A DNA stretch of 34,633 nt, taken from assembly GCA_029237505.1 (NCBI GenBank), contig JARBAW010000015.1, positions 1 through 34,633 on the forward strand, given 5' to 3'. How positions within the stretch are numbered: position 1 is the first letter of the stretch; each line of letters starts with the position of its first letter. Position numbers and translations under genes: made by a program. This document shows positions 24,224-30,472 of this stretch, piece after piece. The notes beneath the pieces were generated by a model. It saw only the letters and a program-made list of their open reading frames with translations. It ran no database searches and had not been told where the DNA came from. This DNA is from Nitrososphaerales archaeon. GTDB lineage: Archaea > Thermoproteota > Nitrososphaeria > Nitrososphaerales > Nitrososphaeraceae.

Positions 24224-25282
24224 CTAGTTTTGATCTATTACAAGATAATACTCGGTAATGTCTTCAAATGCTTTTATTTTTTCTTCTTTTATTTGTATAG
24301 TCTCCAAATTGAATTTTTGTTCAATCTTTTCCTTTGTAAATTGAGATATGGCAATTTGATCGCCCTCAGCTATTCCTTCCATCCTGCTTGCCAGATTTAC
24401 ATGAGTTCCTATCACAGTAAACTGATCCCTTTCTTGACTTCCCATGAGTCCAACTAAGACTGAACCAGTGTTAATACCGCATTTTATGTCGATACTTGTA
24501 TCAAAATTAGTAACCGTGCTCCATATATCCAACCAATTTTTCTTAAAAAACTGGAATGCCTTCTTAAGTTTTAGAGCAGCAATAATTGCATTCGATGCAC
24601 CAATTGAACCAGCTTCATCTGATTCCTTGAACCCGAAGTATGCCAGTATACCATCTCCAATGAATTTATCAATAATTCCACCATATTCATGTATGATTGG
24701 AACTGCCACGCCGAGATATTCATTGAGAAATACTGCAATGAGCTCTGGATGATCCTTAAAGACTTCGGTCAATTTTGAAAAATTACTGATATCCCAAAAA
24801 ACAATAGTCATTACCTTATTCTGGATTAGAGTTGCATGAGGGTCACTCAGATATTCGATAATGGCTGGATCTAGTTGTCTCTGAAGACGAGTTAATATTT
24901 TTTGATTTGCGTTGTCGGATACTGACAGGTTTAAGTCGTCCATGAACCTCGCCTTCTCATCTTCCGTCATTTGATCTTCGGGTTTGGGTAAAATCCCAAT
25001 AACACCTCTTTCAGTGGGATGCATGGTGCAGTAATACGGTATACTCTGTTGATTACTATCGATCTTAACGGTTGTAGATTCACCTGGCAGCATACTTCCC
25101 GTTTGAAAGAAAGGACTTGGCAAAGTAGAGTTTGCATCTCCCGAAGTCAAGTTATGTACCTTTGTATCTCGGTTGATCCAAGTTATTGATTCACCTTTGA
25201 CAATCTTGACAATCCTGGGTTCAAAGTACATGATTTCCTTAGTATTCTCTTTAAATTTGGGAATAACTACAAATTTTTTCAA
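24224..25282 (-). CDS. Cupredoxin-class III adenylyl cyclase fusion
   Basis: A 352-residue two-domain protein. Residues 1-98 form a plastocyanin-like cupredoxin with copper ligands H43, C85 and H88; the axial position is E91 (C-x2-H-x2-E instead of Met). A helical linker (about 105-155) leads to a class III nucleotide cyclase. That domain has metal Asp D164 and D210, base-selecting K206 and T293, and N296/R300 in GTHVNLASR, so it appears active as an ATP cyclase. There is no signal peptide or membrane helix, so the copper site would face the cytosol. The start is a TTG, with a stop codon directly upstream in frame. A TATA box is about 27 nt away. It probably couples copper or redox state to cAMP; this is inferred. 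Confidence 0.85.
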   Translation of the reverse strand: MKKFVVIPKFKENTKEIMYFEPRIVKIVKGESITWINRDTKVHNLTSGDANSTLPSPFFQTGSMLPGESTTVKIDSNQQSIPYYCTMHPTERGVIGILPKPEDQMTEDEKARFMDDLNLSVSDNANQKILTRLQRQLDPAIIEYLSDPHATLIQNKVMTIVFWDISNFSKLTEVFKDHPELIAVFLNEYLGVAVPIIHEYGGIIDKFIGDGILAYFGFKESDEAGSIGASNAIIAALKLKKAFQFFKKNWLDIWSTVTNFDTSIDIKCGINTGSVLVGLMGSQERDQFTVIGTHVNLASRMEGIAEGDQIAISQFTKEKIEQKFNLETIQIKEEKIKAFEDITEYYLVIDQN

Positions 25283-25305
25283 TCAATTCTAGGTAATTGC
25301 TAGGG

Positions 25306-25313
25306 CATATAAC
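25306..25313 (-). promoter_or_regulatory. TATA box for the cupredoxin-cyclase
   Basis: GTTATATG on the minus strand is centred about 27 nt before the TTG at 25282. This supports the TTG start and a leaderless message. Confidence 0.55.
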
Positions 25314-25318
25314 CTTAC

Positions 25319-25334
25319 GTTCGTTCGTTCGTTC
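25319..25334. repeat. Four GTTC tandem repeats
   Basis: GTTC is repeated four times directly upstream of the cyclase TATA box, at roughly -37 to -52 from the start codon. It may be a slippage tract or an operator-like element. Confidence 0.7.
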
Positions 25335-25484
25335 TTTTACCCTGATTTTGTTTCAGGACTCTTATTTTATCAAAGCCTAAACTTCTCGTTAATATTGTCA
25401 CAAATACTAATACAACATACATGTCGACATGAAATCATGTAATTCAGGAAAGACATTAATTATGGTCTCAAACCCTTACAATTT

Positions 25485-25631
25485 ATGGAAGGAGTTCAAA
25501 AACTAAAATGTGGTTCCTGTGGAATTACATTCATGTCTGAAAATAATAGTCCACTTTGTCCTACATGTTCTGAAACTTCAAGTTCACATCATCATGGAGC
25601 AGAACATGGTTGTGGCTGTGGTGGTCACTAA
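25485..25631 (+). CDS. Cys/His-rich metal-binding micro-protein (48 aa)
   Basis: ATG 25485 to TAA 25629-25631 encodes 48 residues. A zinc ribbon (C9, C12, C25, C28) is followed by a metal-rich tail with HHH at 35-37, H41, C43, C45 and H48 (ending GCGCGGH). The ribbon resembles FmdB-like regulatory zinc ribbons; the tail looks like a soft-metal chelator. A TATA-like CATTAATTATGG (25454-25465) is about 26 nt upstream, and a T-run follows the stop. It is divergent from the cupredoxin-cyclase across about 200 nt. A role in copper, nickel or zinc handling is inferred. Confidence 0.7.
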   Translation: MEGVQKLKCGSCGITFMSENNSPLCPTCSETSSSHHHGAEHGCGCGGH

Positions 25632-25634
25632 CTA

Positions 25635-25643
25635 CTTTTTTTA
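25635..25643 (+). terminator. Oligo-T terminator after the metal-binding micro-protein
   Basis: A run of seven T (cttttttta) follows the stop codon within a few bases; a longer T-rich tract lies at about 25690-25718. Confidence 0.4.
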
Positions 25644-25799
25644 AGATTTATCTAGTACTATTTGAAGTATCAAACTTTTGAAAAAATTTTACTTTATTTT
25701 TTATTTTTTTATTTATTTAAGATAACGCAAGATCAACAAATACTATTAGAATCATAACTAACCAACGATATACGTTTCCGAATCGTTATCATGGTTTAC

Positions 25800-26198
25800 T
25801 TAAACAACTACAATTTCCAATTCGTCGTACGCGTCTTTTACCGATAACTCAACTAACGTATCCTCATAAATCAATAACCAATCACGTAGGCCTACTACAG
25901 GAACTTTTCTCACAAAAATTTTTCCTGTCTCAATTAGATTTGCTTTTAGATATGCAAACTGTAAAGGGATTTGATTTTCAGCATCCTTTATTTTGAAAAG
26001 ACTCTCTTGGAGTTCTATGCCAGGTCTACCGCCCTGAATATTTACCATGACATTTTCTGCAAATCTATTTAATATTTTAGCGGTCACATAGCTCTGTCCT
26101 ATTTCAAATCGGTCTATATTCAATAATACTTGAGATCTGACCAAGGGTGATTTTGGAATTTCATGAAACAATACTTCAGATATTGCGTCAAAGAACAA
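25800..26198 (-). CDS. Conserved-looking hypothetical protein
   Basis: A 132-residue soluble protein with alternating strands (VLLNIDRFEIGQSYVTAKILN; ANLIETGKIFVRKVPVVGLRDWLLIYEDTLVELSV). No family is recognised and there are no cysteine motifs. The frame is closed upstream by a stop, so the start is a TTG at 26198 unless the protein begins much later. TATA spacing is not convincing for this start (AT elements at 26211-26218 and 26231-26238), so the 5' end is uncertain. It is divergent from the VTT/DedA gene. Confidence 0.5.
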   Translation of the reverse strand: MFFDAISEVLFHEIPKSPLVRSQVLLNIDRFEIGQSYVTAKILNRFAENVMVNIQGGRPGIELQESLFKIKDAENQIPLQFAYLKANLIETGKIFVRKVPVVGLRDWLLIYEDTLVELSVKDAYDELEIVVV

Positions 26199-26397
26199 AT
26201 CCTAAATCAATATTAAGTGAACGAGTACGCTATTTACAATTTTCTATGATTATCAAGAGCAACTTTCATTCAACTTACTATCTTGGGATGTTTAATTAGG
26301 AACATACATCCAATACAATTTAGTTTGATGTATCACACAAAATATGAGTCAAGTTTTATAACATTTTAATATATTATTTTAATGTAGTCTACCTATC

Positions 26398-27042
26398 TTG
26401 ATCAATCTTGATGAGTTGGTAGTGTTATACGATTACTTTGGGTATCCTGGTATTTTACTAGTGAGCTTTATCATCAGCATATTGTTCTTTCTACCGATAC
26501 CTTACTTTCCGCTTCCGCTCATAGCAGCGTTTAACAAGAATCTAGATCCACATATCATTTCTCTTTGTGGAACTGTTGGTGCTGTGGCCGCAAAAATGAT
26601 CATTTTTTATCTTGCATATTCGGGTCGTAATATCATTTCCAAAAAATCAAAAGGTAGAATATTATCACTTCAAAAACTTGTAGGAAGGTATGGGTGGATA
26701 GGGGCGCTTGTTGCTCCAATAATCCCATTTTACGAAAATTTCATTTATATCACATTGGGTCTGACAAAGTACAATCCTTGGAAGTTCGCTGTTTCAGTAT
26801 TTGCTGGAGTTTTTTTATATAATGAGTTTATAGTATGGTTGGGAGTATTACTAGGACGACCATTTGTTCAAAACATTATTTCACAATTTTCAGACACAAG
26901 CAATCCTACTGCCATCATCATAGCCATAATACTTAGTATCGCTGGAGTTTTGGTTACTTTATATTTGCTGGTAAAAATAAATTGGAATAAGATTATTGAA
27001 AAAAAGTTTCCATGGACCAGAACTGACAATTCACATGAATAA
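26398..27042 (+). CDS. VTT/DedA-like membrane protein
   Basis: A 214-residue membrane protein with about five or six hydrophobic segments. The arrangement FFLPIPYFPLPLIAAFN, a Gly-rich second region (GTVGAVAAKMIIFYLAYSGR), LVGRYGWIGALVAPIIPFYENFIYITLG and a final long helix matches the VTT/DedA/SNARE-associated family. That family moves lipids or supports membrane potential and envelope stress tolerance. The start is a TTG at 26398, supported by a TATA-like TTTTAATATATT (26364-26375) about 28 nt upstream. The polar C-terminus is cytosolic. The substrate is unknown. Confidence 0.78.
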   Translation: MINLDELVVLYDYFGYPGILLVSFIISILFFLPIPYFPLPLIAAFNKNLDPHIISLCGTVGAVAAKMIIFYLAYSGRNIISKKSKGRILSLQKLVGRYGWIGALVAPIIPFYENFIYITLGLTKYNPWKFAVSVFAGVFLYNEFIVWLGVLLGRPFVQNIISQFSDTSNPTAIIIAIILSIAGVLVTLYLLVKINWNKIIEKKFPWTRTDNSHE

Positions 27043-27217
27043 TCTACTCATAACTAATGTAATAAATGACCATTTGGTTATACATTTTGCAAGTTACTTT
27101 TTAAGATACCAAATTAGAATCTCTATATTCCTGCGTCGCGACAAATATTAGTAAATCTTAATTAGATAAACAGATATTTTATATATATTGCATTATTGGG
27201 TAGGCTCATTTTGTCGC

Positions 27218-27886
27218 ATGTTGGATAAGACACAGAGCAATCCATTATTTCCTGCTGGCGTTACGGCCATATCAGACATTATCAAGATAGTTGAAGATAT
27301 GGGGAATCAAATTCCTGACAAGTCGTGGATGCTATATTTACTGGAATTGTTCAATGCTCGCAATATTCCCATCGAGTTGAATCTGATCTGTCAGTTTGAT
27401 AATCAAGATTATTTTGAAGCAATTTTTCAAGGGATTAACAGATACAGGTTCAAAAAAGTTTTACCAGTCGTTGGTCATTCATACCTGCGAATAATAATGA
27501 TGTATGAGAAAAAAAAACTAGTTAGATATAGCCTTACTGATCAGACTAATGGAAACACAGAAACCTTTGATTTTCCTCTTGACAAAATGAATTTTGATTA
27601 TGTTGGAGGGAATCAATTTACTGGAATTGAGTGGTGGAACAAAACAGGTAATTTTCCTTATTCAATCAGATATAATGTAGAGGTTTCCCAACTAATGTTT
27701 GGCTTTTTAGATAAGACAGATTCCGACTCAATAACTTTTGTTCCTCATAATTCGCTGATACCAAATAGTGATAACTCTGGGGCAGCTTACCCCGTATCAT
27801 TTCGAAACATCATGTTAAAAGATGGATGTGTTTGTTACTCAGTTGAAGCGGGTAACTGTAATAATGGAATTCATTATAGCGTGTAA
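27218..27886 (+). CDS. Hypothetical protein, unknown function
   Basis: A 222-residue soluble protein from ATG 27218 (MLDKTQSNPLF). A longer TTG start at 27188 would overlap the TATA-like run at 27172-27187, so the ATG is preferred. It begins with a helical part (GVTAISDIIKIVEDMGNQIP...), followed by beta-rich stretches with many aromatics (GHSYLRIIMMYEKKKLVRYSL; FTGIEWWNKTGNFPYSIRYNVEVSQLMFGF). The C-terminal end contains three cysteines (DGCVCYSVEAGNC). No known family or catalytic motif is recognised. Confidence 0.55.
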   Translation: MLDKTQSNPLFPAGVTAISDIIKIVEDMGNQIPDKSWMLYLLELFNARNIPIELNLICQFDNQDYFEAIFQGINRYRFKKVLPVVGHSYLRIIMMYEKKKLVRYSLTDQTNGNTETFDFPLDKMNFDYVGGNQFTGIEWWNKTGNFPYSIRYNVEVSQLMFGFLDKTDSDSITFVPHNSLIPNSDNSGAAYPVSFRNIMLKDGCVCYSVEAGNCNNGIHYSV

Positions 27887-27996
27887 TTGGACTACAGGAC
27901 GATATATTTTCTTGACTCCGCTAAAAGAATTGATTCGGATTCTCAAGTCTTGAGAATGTTAAAGTTTAAAACATACTATCTGTGATTTACTTTTAA

Positions 27997-28221
27997 TTGA
28001 TAGGCTGGATTGTCCTTATATTAGCTATTCTAGTTATTTTGGCAGCAGTAGGACTGGGCTGGGATACATTTTTTGGAGGTGTGAAGAAGGGCGCAGAGAA
28101 AATCGGTAGTCTTCCGGAAGTGAAAAACTTAACCGATAAGGCAAAAAACGAATTTGATAATATAATTGGTAACTCTTCATTTGATGCTATTGCTATCTTT
28201 GAGAAAAACATGAAATTCTAA
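27997..28221 (+). CDS. Small membrane-anchored protein (74 aa)
   Basis: A 74-residue protein with one N-terminal helix (about 2-22, WIVLILAILVILAAVGLGW) and an amphipathic charged domain (GVKKGAEKIGSLPEVKNLTDKAKNEFDNII). The start is a TTG at 27997, with a TATA-like GTTTAAAAC (27964-27972) about 29 nt upstream. No family is recognised. It may be a membrane-tethered helix of the YtxH-like stress type, which is a guess. It is followed by a candidate structured RNA. Confidence 0.5.
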   Translation: MIGWIVLILAILVILAAVGLGWDTFFGGVKKGAEKIGSLPEVKNLTDKAKNEFDNIIGNSSFDAIAIFEKNMKF

Positions 28222-28240
28222 TTTCTAATCTAACTGCGTT

Positions 28241-28336
28241 ATGAAAGGGATTTGCCAGCCCCGTGTTTGGCATCCCTTCCATCTTTGTTCCTGTATTGTA
28301 CTTTCGGTGAACGGAGCCAAAAACCGAAAGTTTTTC
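28241..28336 (+). ncRNA. Candidate structured RNA: two hairpins and T-run
   Basis: A GC-rich island in AT-rich intergenic DNA. Hairpin 1 (28241-28282) pairs ATG/CAT, AAGGGAT/ATCCCTT and GCCA/TGGC, with one mismatch, a TT bulge and a short loop. Hairpin 2 pairs ACTTTCGGT (28300-28308) with ACCGAAAGT (28323-28331) perfectly over 9 bp with a 14-nt loop. It is followed at once by a T-run. The pair could be a small RNA with terminator or a 3'-end processing structure of the gene ending at 28221. I do not recognise SRP RNA, RNase P RNA or tRNA in it. Confidence 0.4.
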
Positions 28337-28528
28337 TTAATTATTAGTGCACAACAAAATTTAAAACAATTTACTAACTATCTGAATATCTATTAAATAC
28401 TTCTGTCGCAATAAGCCTAACCAGGATAACTAGTTCTTGATGGAATTAGTGTAAGTAACAGATTTAAATGATGGAGTTGAATATTATGCATGTTCCAAAC
28501 TATCTTCAAATACAGAGGCGATATTTGA

Positions 28529-28663
28529 ATGGCGCAGGAAGTCTCCGGAAGTGATAATCTAAAATGCCATCTTTGTGGTATTATGTTTGCTACTCAACAG
28601 GAAAAGCAGCAACATATGAAATTGGAACATCAGAATAAAGAAGAGCCGACTGGGGTTGGCTAA
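28529..28663 (+). CDS. C2H2 zinc-finger micro-protein (44 aa)
   Basis: ATG 28529 to TAA 28661-28663 encodes 44 residues with one C2H2 finger: C13-x2-C16-x12-H29-x4-H34 (KCHLCGIMF...HMKLEH), flanked by polar ends. Single C2H2 micro-proteins of this kind are frequent in thaumarchaea and are usually presumed nucleic-acid or protein binding. A T-run (cttttttagg, about 28681-28690) follows. It is an isolated transcription unit. Confidence 0.68.
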   Translation: MAQEVSGSDNLKCHLCGIMFATQQEKQQHMKLEHQNKEEPTGVG

Positions 28664-28840
28664 TAATACTACAAAACTGGCTTTTTTAGGTTTCAAATAT
28701 TAAACATTTGACTTTGATTGATTAATCCTTTCTGGGTCCAGTTATAATTACCCGATACGGTAATGTTCCAATAATTGATTCATTTTTTCTCAAATTGTAA
28801 CTTGTAACTGATTTATAAATAATAATATACTTACTAAAAT

Positions 28841-29914
28841 ATGAGACACATAGGATACTGGGCATCGCAAGAACAATATTCAATGCAACAATTGATTGAG
28901 TTTGTACAAGAAGCTGAAAAAGGAGGATTTAAAACAACTCTCACTAGCGATCATTTTCACCCTTGGTCTCACACTAACGGACATGGAAACTTTACATGGA
29001 TATGGATTTCAGCCGTTGCAGAAAGGACAAAAAAAATGAAATTGATGACGGGGGTTACGGCAGGTGTATATCGATATAATCCTGGAATAATAGCCCAAGC
29101 ATTTGCATCGTTGGATGTTCTATACCCTGGACGAATTGGACTGGGTGTCGGTTCAGGTGAAGCCATGAACGAAGTGCCATTGGGATTTGATTGGCCATCA
29201 GCAGACATTAGAGTTGAACGGACAATTGAAGCTATTCAAATCATTAACAAATTGTGGCACAAGAACAAAGATTTCGATAATTCAGAAAAATTCTCAATTA
29301 CTGATTCTAAAATAAATAAAAGTGCTTCTCACAGCACAGATAAAGACGGGTTTGTAACGTTTAGTGGAAAATATTTTAAAATAAGAAATGCAAGATTGTA
29401 TACTCCTCCTTCAACTACTATTCCGTTATATATGGCTGGTTCAGGTTCACAAGCAATTAAAGCTGCTGCCAAGTATACCGATGGTTTGATTACAACTACA
29501 AAACCTGATGGAGCTAAAGAAGTATTCGATTTGTTTGATAATGCAGCGTTGGAGGTAAACAAAGATCCAGTTTCCCTCCAAAAAATAGCTAAACCAAAAG
29601 TGTCATATTCTGAGGATTATGAGAAAGCTTTCAAAGCATGTGAATTTTGGCGTACCACACAAATTGATAATGCATTTGATACTGACATAAGTGATCCAAG
29701 GATTTTAGAACAAAAGGCAAAACAAGAAGTATCCGACGACGAACAAAGAAAATCCACAATCATCGTTACATCCATAGAGGATCTAATTTCTCCTATCGAA
29801 AAATATTTTCAAGCAGGATTTACGCAGTTATATATTCACAGCACCAGCCCCGATGAGATTGAATTTATTAGATTATTTACAAAAAGGGTGTTGCCCTATT
29901 TCGAAGAAAAATAA
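28841..29914 (+). CDS. F420-dependent oxidoreductase, G6PDH (Fgd)-like LLM family
   Basis: A 357-residue luciferase-like TIM-barrel oxidoreductase. Hallmarks: SDHFHPW with D37, H38 and W42, YNPGIIAQAFASLDVLYPGRIGLGVG, and GSGEAMNE with E107, aligning with D39/H40/W44/E109 of F420-dependent glucose-6-phosphate dehydrogenase (Fgd). It should transfer hydride between F420 and a substrate such as a sugar phosphate or alcohol. Residues about 150-170 (ITDSKINKSASHSTDKDG) form an unusual polar insertion before the FSGKYFKIRNARLYTPP segment. It is an independent unit. The substrate is not determined. Confidence 0.9.
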   Translation: MRHIGYWASQEQYSMQQLIEFVQEAEKGGFKTTLTSDHFHPWSHTNGHGNFTWIWISAVAERTKKMKLMTGVTAGVYRYNPGIIAQAFASLDVLYPGRIGLGVGSGEAMNEVPLGFDWPSADIRVERTIEAIQIINKLWHKNKDFDNSEKFSITDSKINKSASHSTDKDGFVTFSGKYFKIRNARLYTPPSTTIPLYMAGSGSQAIKAAAKYTDGLITTTKPDGAKEVFDLFDNAALEVNKDPVSLQKIAKPKVSYSEDYEKAFKACEFWRTTQIDNAFDTDISDPRILEQKAKQEVSDDEQRKSTIIVTSIEDLISPIEKYFQAGFTQLYIHSTSPDEIEFIRLFTKRVLPYFEEK

Positions 29915-30065
29915 ATTACAAGTAAAACATTGTACAGGATGGATAACAATTTGAGATATGACTATGGCTTCATTATAACTGGCCATATTATTATCGATTG
30001 CATTTGAGAAGAATTCGACATTTTTATGGAACTTCTAAATGTAATATTGTGCAATAAAGTAAGTA

Positions 30066-30386
30066 TTGGCATTAGCTAGAGTTTCAGAAAACGATAGGAA
30101 AACCATTATTTGGAATTTTATGGAAGAATTGTGGGAAAACTATGTTAATGCGACGGAAAATAATCTGCCGACCAAGTTCAATCTAATGGATTTTTTTAAC
30201 TTTGGAATTCTAAGGGATGGTTTTACGGAGTATGACAAGATTTCTGTTATCAAAGAATATGCAAAGAAAAAAGGCTTTGTCAAAATTAAGGGTACAGAAG
30301 TACAAATAACTCCGAAAGGGTTAAAGGAATTTCAAAAGGATGTCCATGATTGGGACGAAATGAAGGTAGGTGGCAGAAAGGTATGA
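30066..30386 (+). CDS. Small winged-helix-like protein
   Basis: A 106-residue basic protein. Its second half resembles a winged helix: FTEYDKISVIKEYAKKKGFVKIKGTEVQITPKGLKEF, a helix, then a wing-type beta hairpin ending in the 'TPKGLKE' signature seen in archaeal wHTH proteins. The N-terminal half is helical (TIIWNFMEELWENYVNA). DNA binding is inferred. The frame starts with TTG at 30066; promoter evidence is weak, and no ATG is found before residue 20. The gene is convergent with ligD. Confidence 0.6.
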   Translation: MALARVSENDRKTIIWNFMEELWENYVNATENNLPTKFNLMDFFNFGILRDGFTEYDKISVIKEYAKKKGFVKIKGTEVQITPKGLKEFQKDVHDWDEMKVGGRKV

Positions 30387-30472
30387 TGGATTCTTTTAAG
30401 CACCTTTTAAGCATTAATTTCTTTTTTTAATTGCTCTATCAAGTGTTACCAATAGATTAGAATAAATACAAA

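Noticed and set aside
28222-28340. tRNA, SRP RNA or RNase P RNA in the GC-rich intergenic island
   Set aside because: No T-loop GTTCRA motif, no SRP S-domain or RNase P conserved elements; kept only as an unclassified structured element.
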